64,000 bases of DNA from Sphingomonas sp. UBA978 (GTDB lineage Bacteria; Pseudomonadota; Alphaproteobacteria; Sphingomonadales; Sphingomonadaceae), in assembly GCF_002292295.1 (NCBI RefSeq), contig NZ_DBBS01000020.1, positions 180,806 to 244,805 of the forward strand, written 5' to 3'. Both the position numbers and the translations under genes were made by a program. The notes under the pieces were generated by a model that was given only the letters and a program-made list of their open reading frames with translations, searched no databases and was not told where the DNA came from. This document shows positions 34,626 to 43,229 of this stretch, piece by piece (position 1 is the stretch's first letter; each line of letters opens with the position of its first letter).

Positions 34626-34765
34626 GTCGATCTCCCGCCCAGCCCGGCAGGGTTGTGCCCGATCGTCGCGGCGGAGCCAATGGCGGGGCTTTGCATGTCC
34701 GATCTTTCGTGGCATGGCCTGCCGCGACATACCCGATCTTCAGATTCGGGTTTCAGGAGATCCCG

Positions 34766-35974
34766 ATGGCAACCGCCGCCGAACTCGACCCGCTCGCCGC
34801 CTTTCGCGAAGAGGCGCGGACCTGGCTCGCCGATCATTTCCCGAAAAGCCTCGCGCATCAGGATGCCGGCCTGTCCGCACTGGAAGGGCCGCACGATCCG
34901 ACCCCGGACGAGGCCGCCTGGACGAAGGCAATGGGCGACAAGGGCTGGGGGGTGCCGACCTGGCCGCGGGCCTATGGCGGCGGCGGCCTGTCGCGTGCCG
35001 AGGCGCGGGTCTTGCAGGAGGAGATGGCGCGTATCGGTGCCGCCAATCCGATCGGCGGCATGGGCGTGATGATGTTCGGCCCGACCCTGCTCGAATATGG
35101 CACCGAGGAGCAGAAGCAGGAACATATCCCGGCGATCGCGCGCAACGCGGTGCGCTGGTGCCAGGGCTATTCCGAGCCCGGCGCCGGCTCCGACCTCGCC
35201 AGCCTGCAGATGTCCGCCGAGGACAAGGGCGATCATTATCTCGTCAACGGCCAGAAGACGTGGACCAGCGGCGGGCAATGGGCCGACAAATGCTTCGCGC
35301 TGGTCCGCACCGACCGGACGAAGAAGCATGAGGGCATCAGCTTCCTGCTGATCGACATGGATTCGCCCGGCGTCGAGGTGAAGCCGATCCGCCTGATCTC
35401 CGGCGCGTCGCCGTTCTGCGAGACCTTCTTCACCGACGTGAAGGTGCCCAAGGGCAATCTGGTCGGGCGCGAGGGCGAGGGCTGGACGATCGGCAAGCGC
35501 CTGCTCCAGCACGAACGCTCCAGCCTGTCGGGCGGTGGCGGTTCGGCCGGGCGCCTGCTCGCCGGCAAGCCGTTGAGCCAGGTCGCCAAGGACTATCGCG
35601 GCACCGATGACGCCGGCCGCCTGTCCGACGCCGACCTGCGCATGCGCCTCGTCCGGCACGAGATGGACACGCGCGCCTTCATGCTGACGCTGCGTCGCGC
35701 GGCGCTGGAGGCGAAGTCCAATGCCGGCCCGTCGGCCGCGACCTCGATCATGAAGAACGTCGGCGCCCGCATCACGCAGGATCGCGCCGAGCTCGGCATC
35801 GAGATCATGGGCATGAACGGCCTCGGCTGGGAGGGCGAGGGCTTCTCCGAGGCCGAACTCGCGCAGACCCGCACATGGCTGTGGGGCAAGGCGGTATCGA
35901 TCTACGGCGGCAGTTCCGAAATCCAGAACAACATCGTCGCCAAACGCATTCTCGGCATGCTGGACCACCAGTAA
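34766..35974 (+). CDS. Acyl-CoA dehydrogenase, large partner of an adjacent pair
   Basis: This 402-aa FAD enzyme introduces an alpha-beta double bond into an acyl-CoA. The start is ATG 34766 with AGGAGA upstream. Signatures are WCQGYSEPGAGSDLASLQ, NGQKTWTSGGQWADKCF, GASPFCETFFTDVKVPKGNLVG and the C-terminal AVSIYGGSSEIQNNIVAKRILGM. The sequence type (YSEPGAGSDL with the long insert GKPLSQVAKDYRG) resembles the steroid/side-chain ACADs that work as heterotetramers. A shorter ACAD gene follows after 71 bp, fitting an alpha/beta pair. The substrate is unknown. Confidence 0.93.
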   Translation: MATAAELDPLAAFREEARTWLADHFPKSLAHQDAGLSALEGPHDPTPDEAAWTKAMGDKGWGVPTWPRAYGGGGLSRAEARVLQEEMARIGAANPIGGMGVMMFGPTLLEYGTEEQKQEHIPAIARNAVRWCQGYSEPGAGSDLASLQMSAEDKGDHYLVNGQKTWTSGGQWADKCFALVRTDRTKKHEGISFLLIDMDSPGVEVKPIRLISGASPFCETFFTDVKVPKGNLVGREGEGWTIGKRLLQHERSSLSGGGGSAGRLLAGKPLSQVAKDYRGTDDAGRLSDADLRMRLVRHEMDTRAFMLTLRRAALEAKSNAGPSAATSIMKNVGARITQDRAELGIEIMGMNGLGWEGEGFSEAELAQTRTWLWGKAVSIYGGSSEIQNNIVAKRILGMLDHQ

Positions 35975-36045
35975 CCGGGCACCCGTTGGAGGGGAGCGGG
36001 GGGACGGCGCAAGCCGATCCTCCCGCCAATTTTGCAGGAACAGAC

Positions 36046-37110
36046 ATGGCCGTCCTCACCGAAGAACAGACGATGCTGCGCGACATGGCGCGCGAATGGG
36101 CGGACAACGAATCGCCCGTCACCGCCTTTCGCAAGTTGCGCAACGCTGCGCCGGCGGAGGGCTATGACGCCGCCGCCTGGGCCGAGATCGGCCAGATGGG
36201 CTGGGGCGGCATCGTCATTCCGGAGGAGCATGGCGGATCAGCGCTCGGCTATCTGTCGCTCGGCATGGTCGTCGAGCAATTGGGGCGCAACCTTGCCGCC
36301 AGTCCGCTCGCCTCGACCGGCCCCGCCGCCAGCGCGATCGTGCTCGGCGAGAGCGAGGCGGCGAGATCCGACTGGCTGCCGCGCATCGCCTCGGGCGAGG
36401 TCGTCGCGACGCTCGCGATCGACGAGGGCCCGGTGCACGGCGGCCCGATCGCGACGCGCGTCGAGGGTGGTCGCCTGACCGGCACCAAGCTGTTCGTCGC
36501 GGAGGGCGACAGCGCCGCGCTGTTCGTCGTCGCGGCGCAGGACGGCCTGTATCTGGTCGCCGGCGACGCGGGCGTCCGCCGCTCGCCGCGCCGCATGGCC
36601 GATGCGCGCAGCCATGCCGAGGTGCGCTTCGACGACGCCCCCGCGGTCCGGCTCGGCGGCGTCGATCTGACGGCGCGCGTGGTCGATTACGCCACCGCGC
36701 TGGTCACAACCGAATTGCTCGGCCTCTCCGAACAAGCGTTCGCCACCACCAACGACTATCTCAAGACCCGCGTCCAGTTCGGTCAGGCGCTCAGCACCTT
36801 CCAAGCGCTGCAGCATCGCATGGCGAAGATGCTGACCGAGCTCGAACTGATGCGCTCGGTGGTCGAGGGCGCGCTCGAGGCGATCGATTCCGGCCGCTCC
36901 GATCGCGATCAGGCGGTCAGCCTCGCCAAGGCGGTCGCCGGCGACACCGCGAAACTGGTGACTCGCGAGATGATCCAGCTCCACGGCGGCATCGGCATGA
37001 CCGACGAACACGACGCCGGCTTCTACATGAAGCGCGCTGCGGTGCTGGAGGCGATGTGGGGCAACTCCGCCTTCCATCGCGAACGCTTCGCCCGCCTCAA
37101 CGACTATTGA
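36046..37110 (+). CDS. Acyl-CoA dehydrogenase, short partner
   Basis: This 354-aa ACAD-fold protein starts at ATG 36046 (MAVLTEEQTMLRDMAREWAD). It has GWGGIVIPEEHGGSALGYL, an abbreviated middle domain, TTNDYLKTRVQFGQALSTFQALQHRMA and the C-terminal MIQLHGGIGMTDEHDAGFYMKRA. The YSEPxAGSD-type segment of the large partner is replaced by ATLAIDEGPVHGG. Such shortened subunits pair with a full ACAD in alpha2-beta2 enzymes of steroid side-chain degradation. The same large/short arrangement recurs at 46128-48488. Confidence 0.92.
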   Translation: MAVLTEEQTMLRDMAREWADNESPVTAFRKLRNAAPAEGYDAAAWAEIGQMGWGGIVIPEEHGGSALGYLSLGMVVEQLGRNLAASPLASTGPAASAIVLGESEAARSDWLPRIASGEVVATLAIDEGPVHGGPIATRVEGGRLTGTKLFVAEGDSAALFVVAAQDGLYLVAGDAGVRRSPRRMADARSHAEVRFDDAPAVRLGGVDLTARVVDYATALVTTELLGLSEQAFATTNDYLKTRVQFGQALSTFQALQHRMAKMLTELELMRSVVEGALEAIDSGRSDRDQAVSLAKAVAGDTAKLVTREMIQLHGGIGMTDEHDAGFYMKRAAVLEAMWGNSAFHRERFARLNDY

Positions 37111-37150
37111 TCGCGTCGCGGGCATTCCGGTTTCGCACGAATAAGGTAGA

Positions 37151-37320
37151 TGTTCGCGCGAAGGCGCGAAGACGCGAAGGTGGACCTTTCGGGGCGCCGC
37201 AGGCTCTCATCACAGCCTATGCCGGGTGACGATCTAGCCTCGCCGGCAACATCTTTGCGTCTTCGCGCCTTCGTAAAAACCCTTATTCTCTCTGCGCCCT
37301 CCGCGCCTCTGCGCGAACCA
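37151..37320. repeat. Dispersed inverted element (GCGCGAAGGCGCGAAG type)
   Basis: The left arm 37151-37183 faces two successive right arms (37251-37274 and 37289-37320). The AAGGCGCGAAG variant is shared only by the left and first right arm; the second right arm is of the CCTCCGCGCC type. It fills almost the entire gap between the convergent ACAD and TetR genes and ends directly at the TetR stop codon. Confidence 0.8.
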
Positions 37321-38592
37321 TCAAGCCGCCGGCAAAGCCCGGTCGTCGAACAGTCCGAACAGCAACGTCGAGGCATACATACCGATCGCCCGTTCGCGCG
37401 GCATCGTCGCCGCCCATTTGCGCATGTCGAACGCCGCATTCTGTAGCGCCATCAGCGCCTGCGCTGCCACCAGCGCATCGACGGCGCGGATCGATCCTTC
37501 GGCGATCCCGTCCATGATCGTTCCCGCGAAGCGGCGCGCGATGCGGTTCGAGCGGTCGACCATCGCGGTGCGGACGACCCCCGGCAGGCCGCTTAGCGCA
37601 GTCGTCCGCAACAGCGGCGCGCGTTCGGCGAACTGGACGTCGAGCAAGGTCGCGATCGTGCTCGCCAGTCGCTGCCAGTGCGAGCCGCCGGCTTCGTCCG
37701 CCAGCCGCTGCGCATCGCTGATCGTGTCGAAGCTGCGGCGGTAGCAGGCGATCACCAGATCGTCCTTGGCGTCGAGATGGTGGTAGAAGCTGCCCTTGGT
37801 GACGTTCAGCTCCGCCGCGATCCGCTGCACCGACGCACCGCGATAGCCCAGTTCGTTGATGAGCCGCGTCGCGGCGAGCAGGAAGGCGGCGCGACCCGGC
37901 TCGATCTCCTCATGCTCGAGGTCGATCGGCACCGGCGCCCAGCGCACGTCCGCCCCCGCGATGCCGCGCTCGAACACGTCCATCAGCCGCGCTTCGACCC
38001 GGTCATATTGGTCGGGCTCGTACCGGACCAGCCACACCGGCAGCCAGAAGGTGTTCTCCAGCAGTACATGCGCCCGCGCGCCGAAAAGGTCGGTCTGCGC
38101 CCGCGACGTCGCCGGGCCCCACAGCGCGCGGGTTCGCCGGAACACCTCGCGCCAGCGATTTAGCAATCGGGTACGGTTCGGGTCTTCTGTGGCGCGAAGA
38201 TCGGACAGCACCGCCATCGCGCGATCCTCGCCGCGCTGCACCCGCGCCAGCCGGTCCATGTTGAGCGACAGATAGCGACGGACGCGCTCCCGCGGGGTCG
38301 GTGCCGCCATCGCCTCGTCGATCATCGCCAGCAACTGTTCGAGCGTATGCTCGAACGCCGCCGCCGCCAGATCCTCCTTGCGCTTGAAATAATAGGTGAC
38401 GCTGGTGGTGTTCAGCCCTACCCGCCGCGCGACGTCGGCGAAGGTCATGCCCTTTGCGCTCTGTTCGTTGATCGCCTCCGCCGCGGCGGACAGGATCGCG
38501 TCACGCTTCGCCCGGAAGCGCTTCGTTCCCTGTTCTTCCCCGTTGCCGATTTCGCTCCCGCCGCTGCCGGCGTCCGCCCCCGTCTGGTTCAT
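37321..38592 (-). CDS. Transcriptional regulator with two fused TetR units
   Basis: The 423-aa protein contains two complete TetR-type regulators in tandem. Unit 1 has the HTH ILSAAAEAINEQSAKGMTFADVARRVGLNTTSVTYYFKRKEDLA (about residues 30-75). Unit 2 has FLLAATRLINELGYRGASVQRIAAELNVTKGSFYHHLDAKDDLV (about 220-265). Each is followed by a helical ligand domain. TetR proteins usually have ~200 aa and act as homodimers, so this fusion is roughly double length. It is divergent from the ACAD10/11-type dehydrogenase gene, and the 155-bp gap holds two imperfect inverted repeats that could be operators. Confidence 0.93.
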   Translation of the reverse strand: MNQTGADAGSGGSEIGNGEEQGTKRFRAKRDAILSAAAEAINEQSAKGMTFADVARRVGLNTTSVTYYFKRKEDLAAAAFEHTLEQLLAMIDEAMAAPTPRERVRRYLSLNMDRLARVQRGEDRAMAVLSDLRATEDPNRTRLLNRWREVFRRTRALWGPATSRAQTDLFGARAHVLLENTFWLPVWLVRYEPDQYDRVEARLMDVFERGIAGADVRWAPVPIDLEHEEIEPGRAAFLLAATRLINELGYRGASVQRIAAELNVTKGSFYHHLDAKDDLVIACYRRSFDTISDAQRLADEAGGSHWQRLASTIATLLDVQFAERAPLLRTTALSGLPGVVRTAMVDRSNRIARRFAGTIMDGIAEGSIRAVDALVAAQALMALQNAAFDMRKWAATMPRERAIGMYASTLLFGLFDDRALPAA

Positions 38593-38620
38593 CCTGCCAG
38601 TGTATCGACTGCGCTTTCGA

Positions 38621-38636
38621 AGAAACAGTGTTTTCT
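38621..38636. promoter_or_regulatory. Candidate TetR operator 1
   Basis: AGAAACAGTGTTTTCT has 5-bp inverted arms (AGAAA/TTTCT) around 6 bp and lies 28 bp upstream of the TetR start. Confidence 0.35.
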
Positions 38637-38691
38637 GGCGGGCCACGCGTCCAGGCGTGAAAAAGCGGCCATCGACCGCTCTGCGGGACTT

Positions 38692-38707
38692 TACCGAATG
38701 TACGGTA
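38692..38707. promoter_or_regulatory. Candidate TetR operator 2
   Basis: TACCGAATGTACGGTA has 5-bp inverted arms (TACCG/CGGTA) around 6 bp and lies 40 bp upstream of the ACAD start. Both sites share the 16-bp length and 6-bp centre. Confidence 0.4.
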
Positions 38708-38747
38708 CGGCCTAAACCCCCGGTCAAAGACGTTTGGAGAGAGCCAC

Positions 38748-40010
38748 ATGGACTTCACCCTCAGCGAGCGCGAGACCTATTTCCGCGATCGGGTGCGCAG
38801 CTTCATCGACCAGGAGATCCGGCCCCGGATCCCCGAACATGACGCGCAGGAGCATGAGGGCGAGCGCTGGAAGGTGATCCCGGTCATCGAGGCATGCAAG
38901 GAAATGGCGAAGGCCGCCGGCCTGTGGAATTTCTTCATGCCGCCCAATTCCGGCCAGACCCATGTCGACGACAGCTTCGCCTTCGAAGGGACGCAGCTCA
39001 CCAACCTCGAATATGCCCTGTGCGCCGAGGAGATGGGCAAGGTGGGCTGGGCGTCGGAGGTGTTCAACTGTTCCGCGCCCGACACCGGCAACATGGAGGT
39101 GTTCCACCGCTACGGTACGCGCGAACAGAAGGAGCAATGGCTCGGCCCGCTGATGCACGGGCAGATCCGCTCCGCCTTTCTGATGACCGAACCCGCGGTC
39201 GCCTCGTCCGATGCGACCAACATCGAAACCTCGATGGTGAGGGATGGCGATCATTACGTCATCAACGGCCGCAAATGGTGGTCCTCGGGCGTCGGCGATC
39301 CGCGCTGCAAAGTCGCGATCGTCATGGGCAAGACCGATACCTCGGCGAAGCGCCATGCGCAGCAGAGCATGATCCTGATGCCGATGGACGCGCCCGGCGT
39401 GACGATCGAGCGGATGCTCACCGTCTACGGCTACGACCATGCGCCGCACGGCCATGGCGAGGTGGTGATGAAGGACGTGCGCGTGCCGGTCGAGAACGTG
39501 CTACTCGGCGAGGGGCGGGGGTTCGAGATCGCGCAAGGGCGGCTCGGGCCGGGGCGCATCCACCATTGCATGCGGACGATCGGCGTGGCCGAGACGGGGA
39601 TCGAGGCGATGGCCAAGCGGCTGCTCGGCCGCGTCGCCTTCGGCAAGCGGCTCGCGGATCATTCGGTATGGGAACAACGCATCGCAAAGGCCCGGATCGA
39701 CATCGAAATGACGCGCCTACTGTGTCTCAAGGCCGCGGACATGATGGACAAGGCCGGCAACAAATCGGCGCAGCTCGAGATCGCGATGGTCAAGGTCGCC
39801 GCACCGACGATGGCGCTGCAGATCCTCGACGATGCGATCCAGGCGCACGGCGGCGGCGGCGTCAGCCAGGATTTCCACCTCGCCCATGCCTGGGCTGCGA
39901 TGCGCACGTTGCGCTTCGCCGATGGTCCGGACGAGGTCCACAACCGCGCCATCGCCCGCGCCGAGTTCGGGAAATACGGCGACTATGCCGCGGAGCGGCC
40001 GACGCGGTGA
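38748..40010 (+). CDS. ACAD10/ACAD11-type acyl-CoA dehydrogenase
   Basis: This 420-aa flavoenzyme resembles the dehydrogenase domain of ACAD10/ACAD11 rather than classical FadE. It has AKAAGLWNFFMPP, LEYALCAEEMGKVGWASEVFNCSAPDTGNMEVFHRYGTREQKEQW, MTEPAVASSDATNIETSM, INGRKWWSSGVGDPRCKVAIVMG and IQAHGGGGVSQDFHLAHAWA. In humans that domain is fused to a kinase domain, and the two together dehydrate 4-hydroxyacyl-CoAs via a phosphorylated intermediate. Here a separate kinase-like gene lies at 41399. RBS GGAGAGAG precedes ATG 38748. Confidence 0.93.
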   Translation: MDFTLSERETYFRDRVRSFIDQEIRPRIPEHDAQEHEGERWKVIPVIEACKEMAKAAGLWNFFMPPNSGQTHVDDSFAFEGTQLTNLEYALCAEEMGKVGWASEVFNCSAPDTGNMEVFHRYGTREQKEQWLGPLMHGQIRSAFLMTEPAVASSDATNIETSMVRDGDHYVINGRKWWSSGVGDPRCKVAIVMGKTDTSAKRHAQQSMILMPMDAPGVTIERMLTVYGYDHAPHGHGEVVMKDVRVPVENVLLGEGRGFEIAQGRLGPGRIHHCMRTIGVAETGIEAMAKRLLGRVAFGKRLADHSVWEQRIAKARIDIEMTRLLCLKAADMMDKAGNKSAQLEIAMVKVAAPTMALQILDDAIQAHGGGGVSQDFHLAHAWAAMRTLRFADGPDEVHNRAIARAEFGKYGDYAAERPTR

Positions 40011-40042
40011 TTGGGGAAGCCGGTCCTTTGCCCGATCGTCAA

Positions 40043-40133
40043 CCCGGCGAACGCCGGAACCCATCGACACGAAGCGTCGGCGACGGCGCTTATCTCCGAC
40101 CGTTTGCAACCATGGATCCCGGCGTTCGCCGGG
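40043..40133. repeat. REP-like inverted pair upstream of the alcohol dehydrogenase gene
   Basis: The arms CCCGGCGAACGCCGG (from 40043) and CCCGGCGTTCGCCGGG (ending at 40133) are each self-complementary, and they are mutually inverted, flanked by ACCCAT and ATGGAT. About 45 bp separate them. It occupies the ACAD-ADH gap. Confidence 0.8.
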
Positions 40134-40179
40134 ACGACGGGGTAGGCAGGCCGGTCGCCCAGCAACAAGGCTCCGCACG

Positions 40180-41262
40180 ATGAAAGCCGCCGTCCTTTTC
40201 GAACCGAAACAGCCGCTCAGCATCGAGGAGGTCGCCGTCTCGAACCCGGCGGCGCATGAGGTGCTGATCCGCACCGTCGCGGTCGGCGTCTGCCGATCGG
40301 ACCTGCACTTCGTCGACGGCATCTATCCGCATGCACTCCCGACCATCCCCGGCCACGAGGCCGCCGGCGTGGTCGAGGCGGTCGGCAGCGAGGTGCGCAC
40401 CGTCAAGGTCGGCGACCATGTCGTCACCTGCCTCAGCGCCTTTTGCGGCCAGTGCGAATTCTGCGTTACCGGCCGCATGTTCCTGTGCGTCGATGCGGGC
40501 GTACGGCGGCCGAAGGGGGCAGCCCCCCGGCTGACGCTCGGCGACCGGCCGGTGGCGCAGATGCTCAACCTGTCCGCCTATGCCGAGATGATGCTGGTCC
40601 ATGAACATGCCTGCGTCGCGATCGACCCCGACATGCCGATGGACCGCGCGGCGCTGATCGGCTGTGCTGTGACGACGGGGGCGGGCGCGGTCTTCAACAC
40701 TACCGACGTGACGCCGGGCGAGACGGTGTGCGTCGTCGGGTGCGGCGGCATCGGCCTCGCCGCGGTCAACGCCGCCAAAATCGCCGGCGCGGGCAAGATC
40801 ATCGCGCTCGATCCGGTGCCGGAAAAGCGCGCGCTCGCCGAAAAGCTGGGCGCGACGCACAGCATCGACGCGCTGTCCGACACCGCGGCGGACGAGGTGG
40901 TCGAGATCACGAAGGGCGGCGTCCATCATGCGATCGAGGCGGTCGGCCGCCCGCAGAGCGCCGCGACTGCGGTCAAGGTGCTGCGCCGCGGCGGTACCGC
41001 GACGATCCTCGGCATGTTGCCGCCGACCGAGAAGGTCGGCCTGTCGGCGATCGACCTGCTGTCCGGCAAGAAGCTGCAAGGCGGGCTGATGGGCAGCAAC
41101 CGCTTCCCGGTCGATATTCCGCGGCTGGTCGATTTCTACATGCGCGGGCAGCTCGATCTCGACACGATCATCGCGGATCGCATGCCGCTGGAGCGGATCA
41201 ACCACGCCTTCGACGAGCTGCGCAAGGGGGATGCCACCCGCAGCGTGATTACCTTCGGATGA
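40180..41262 (+). CDS. Zinc-dependent alcohol dehydrogenase (MDR family)
   Basis: The 360-aa enzyme starts at ATG 40180 (MKAAVLFEPKQPLSIEEVAV). Catalytic zinc ligands are in VGVCRSDLH (Cys) and PGHEAAG (His-Glu). The structural zinc site is CGQCEFCVTGRMFLC, with four cysteines at normal spacing. The Rossmann motif VVGCGGIGLAAVNAA and a following Asp (IIALDP) indicate NAD(H) preference. It oxidises a primary or secondary alcohol. Within this cluster the likely substrate is a hydroxylated acid, alcohol or aldehyde feeding the CoA pathway. Repeats lie on both sides of it. Confidence 0.94.
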   Translation: MKAAVLFEPKQPLSIEEVAVSNPAAHEVLIRTVAVGVCRSDLHFVDGIYPHALPTIPGHEAAGVVEAVGSEVRTVKVGDHVVTCLSAFCGQCEFCVTGRMFLCVDAGVRRPKGAAPRLTLGDRPVAQMLNLSAYAEMMLVHEHACVAIDPDMPMDRAALIGCAVTTGAGAVFNTTDVTPGETVCVVGCGGIGLAAVNAAKIAGAGKIIALDPVPEKRALAEKLGATHSIDALSDTAADEVVEITKGGVHHAIEAVGRPQSAATAVKVLRRGGTATILGMLPPTEKVGLSAIDLLSGKKLQGGLMGSNRFPVDIPRLVDFYMRGQLDLDTIIADRMPLERINHAFDELRKGDATRSVITFG

Positions 41263-41281
41263 CGCCCTGTCGTCCCGCTTC

Positions 41282-41376
41282 CGTCATCCCCGCGCAGGCG
41301 GGGATCCAAAGCCGCCACATGTGTGAAAGAGCCGCAACGTCAGCGTGTGAGGATTGTCGCTTTCGCGGGAATGACG
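41282..41376. repeat. REP-like element between the ADH and phosphotransferase genes
   Basis: The left arm begins CGTCATCCCCGCG and has its own hairpin CCCCGC-GCAG-GCGGGG (41288-41303). The right arm CGCGGGAATGACG ends at 41376. It is a common intergenic type in Alphaproteobacteria (CGTCATCCCCGCGnAnGCGGGG). Confidence 0.8.
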
Positions 41377-41398
41377 ATGAAGGGATGACCATTACAGC

Positions 41399-42442
41399 AT
41401 GACCGACACCATCCCCGTCCCGGAAAAAGACCGGCTCAACGATGCGAATCTCACCGCCTGGATGGAGGCGAACGTCGCCGGCTTCACCGGCCCGCTCACC
41501 TACGCCAAGTTCGCCGGCGGCCAGTCCAACCCGACCTATCGCGTCGACAGCCCGTCGGGCGCCTATGTCTTGCGTCGCAAGCCGTTCGGGCCGCTGCTGC
41601 CGTCCGCGCACGCGGTCGATCGCGAATATCGCCTGATCGCCGGCCTGTATCCGACCGGCTTCCCGGTCGCCAAACCCTATGGTCTGTGCACCGACGACAC
41701 CGTCATCGGATCGATGTTCTACGTCATGGCGCTCGCCGACGGGCGCAACCTGTGGGACGGGACGCTCCCGGATCACGCGCCGGCGGAGCGCACCGGCATC
41801 TACAATGCGATGGTCGATACGCTCGCCGACCTGCACAACACCGACCACGTCGCCGCGGGCTTGGGCGATTACGGCAAGCCCGGCAATTACTTCGCGCGGC
41901 AGGTCGAGCGCTGGACGAAACAATATCGCGCCAGCGAAACCGAACATATGCCCGAGGTGGAGAGCCTCATCGCCTTCCTGCCGCGCACCGTACCCGAACA
42001 GACGCGGACGTCGATCGTCCATGGCGACTATCGCATCGACAACATGATCTTCGCGCCCGCCGAACCGCGCGTGATTGCCGTGCTCGACTGGGAGTTGTCG
42101 ACGCTCGGTGATCCATTGGCCGATTTCAGCTATTTCCTGATGAGCTGGGTGACCGAACCCGAAGGGCGCTCGGGCGTGAAGGGGCGGACCGGGCCGGACA
42201 CCGGCATCCCGACGATCGAGGCGATGACGCAGCGCTATTGCGCGCGCACCGGCCGCGACGGCGTGCCCGATCTCAACTGGTATTTCGCGTACAACCTCTT
42301 CCGCCTGACCGGCATCGTCCAGGGCATCAAGAAGCGGATCGTCGACGGCACCGCCTCCAGCGCGCAGGCCGAACGCTCCGCGGCGCAGGTCCATCGTCTC
42401 GCCGCCGCGAGCTGGCATTTTGCCCAGGCGGCTGGGGCATAA
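41399..42442 (+). CDS. APH-like phosphotransferase resembling the ACAD10/11 kinase domain
   Basis: This 347-aa protein has the aminoglycoside-phosphotransferase/choline-kinase fold. An N-lobe nucleotide loop is KFAGGQSNPTYRV, followed by YVLRRKPFG (Lys/Arg), VDREYRLIAGL (Glu), IGSMFYVMALADGRNL, the catalytic Brenner motif SIVHGDYRIDNMIF and the metal site IAVLDWELSTLGDPLADFSYF. This pattern matches the N-terminal domain of ACAD10/ACAD11 and related 4-hydroxyacyl-CoA kinases such as LvaA of levulinate catabolism, not antibiotic kinases. It should phosphorylate a 4-hydroxyacyl-CoA for the 38748 dehydrogenase; that link is inference. Confidence 0.9.
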   Translation: MTDTIPVPEKDRLNDANLTAWMEANVAGFTGPLTYAKFAGGQSNPTYRVDSPSGAYVLRRKPFGPLLPSAHAVDREYRLIAGLYPTGFPVAKPYGLCTDDTVIGSMFYVMALADGRNLWDGTLPDHAPAERTGIYNAMVDTLADLHNTDHVAAGLGDYGKPGNYFARQVERWTKQYRASETEHMPEVESLIAFLPRTVPEQTRTSIVHGDYRIDNMIFAPAEPRVIAVLDWELSTLGDPLADFSYFLMSWVTEPEGRSGVKGRTGPDTGIPTIEAMTQRYCARTGRDGVPDLNWYFAYNLFRLTGIVQGIKKRIVDGTASSAQAERSAAQVHRLAAASWHFAQAAGA

Positions 42443-42464
42443 TTCACCTATCCGAGAGGGTTAC

Positions 42465-43229
42465 ATGTCGCTCTTCGATCTGACCGGCAAGGTCGCCGTC
42501 ATCACCGGTTCCTCGCGCGGGATCGGCAAGGCCAGCGCGGTCGAACTCGCCCGCGCCGGCGCCCGCGTCGTCATCAGCAGCCGCAAGCAGGACGCCTGCG
42601 ACGCGGTCGCCGCCGAGATCAACGCGGCGTTCGGCGAGGGGCGTGCGATTGCGGTCGCCGCCAGCATTTCGTCGAAGGAGGCGCTGCAGCATCTCGTCGA
42701 CGAAACCCGCCGCGCGTTCGGCCGCATCGACGTGCTCGTCTGCAACGCTGCATCCAACCCTTATTACGGTCCGATGGAGGGCATCGCCGACGACCAGTTC
42801 CGCAAGATCCTCGACAACAACATCCTGTCCAACCACTGGCTGATCCAGATGGTGGTGCCCGAGATGCGGCAGCGTCGCGACGGATCGGTCGTCATCGTCT
42901 CGTCGATCGGCGGGTTGCGCGGGTCGCCGATGATCGGCGCATACAACGTGTCGAAGGCGGCGGACTTTCAGCTCGCGCGCAATTATGCGGTCGAATACGG
43001 CCCCGACAATGTGCGGGTGAATTGCATCGCGCCGGGCCTCATCAAGACCGACTTCGCCCGTGCCTTGTGGGACACGCCGGAGGCGGAGACGCGATCGAGC
43101 CAGCATACGCCGCTGCGACGCCTCGGCGATCCGATCGATATCGCCGGCGCGGTCGTCTATCTCGCGTCCGATGCCGGTCGCTACATGACCGGTCAGGCGA
43201 TGGTCGTCGACGGCGGGGTGACGATCTGA
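42465..43229 (+). CDS. SDR-family oxidoreductase
   Basis: This 254-aa classical short-chain dehydrogenase starts at ATG 42465 (MSLFDLTGKVAVITGSSRGI). It has the cofactor motif TGSSRGIGKA with Arg after the second strand (SSRKQ, suggesting NADP), the NAA motif CNAASNPYYGP, catalytic Ser in VIVSSIGG, YNVSK (Tyr-x-x-x-Lys) and a VVDGG finish. The insertion NPYYGP resembles the DHRS4-like group. Its stop overlaps the next SDR start (TGATG). Substrate unknown; a 3-hydroxyacyl or ketone step fits the cluster. Confidence 0.92.
   Translation: MSLFDLTGKVAVITGSSRGIGKASAVELARAGARVVISSRKQDACDAVAAEINAAFGEGRAIAVAASISSKEALQHLVDETRRAFGRIDVLVCNAASNPYYGPMEGIADDQFRKILDNNILSNHWLIQMVVPEMRQRRDGSVVIVSSIGGLRGSPMIGAYNVSKAADFQLARNYAVEYGPDNVRVNCIAPGLIKTDFARALWDTPEAETRSSQHTPLRRLGDPIDIAGAVVYLASDAGRYMTGQAMVVDGGVTI

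Noticed and set aside
31467..35069. A 1200-codon plus-strand open frame
   Set aside because: It is antisense to the thioesterase, CoA ligase and MFS genes and has a low-complexity Arg/His/Asp composition.
41399..42442. Aminoglycoside resistance kinase
   Set aside because: The motifs fit the ACAD10/11 kinase-domain subgroup, and the neighbours are acyl-CoA enzymes, not resistance genes.
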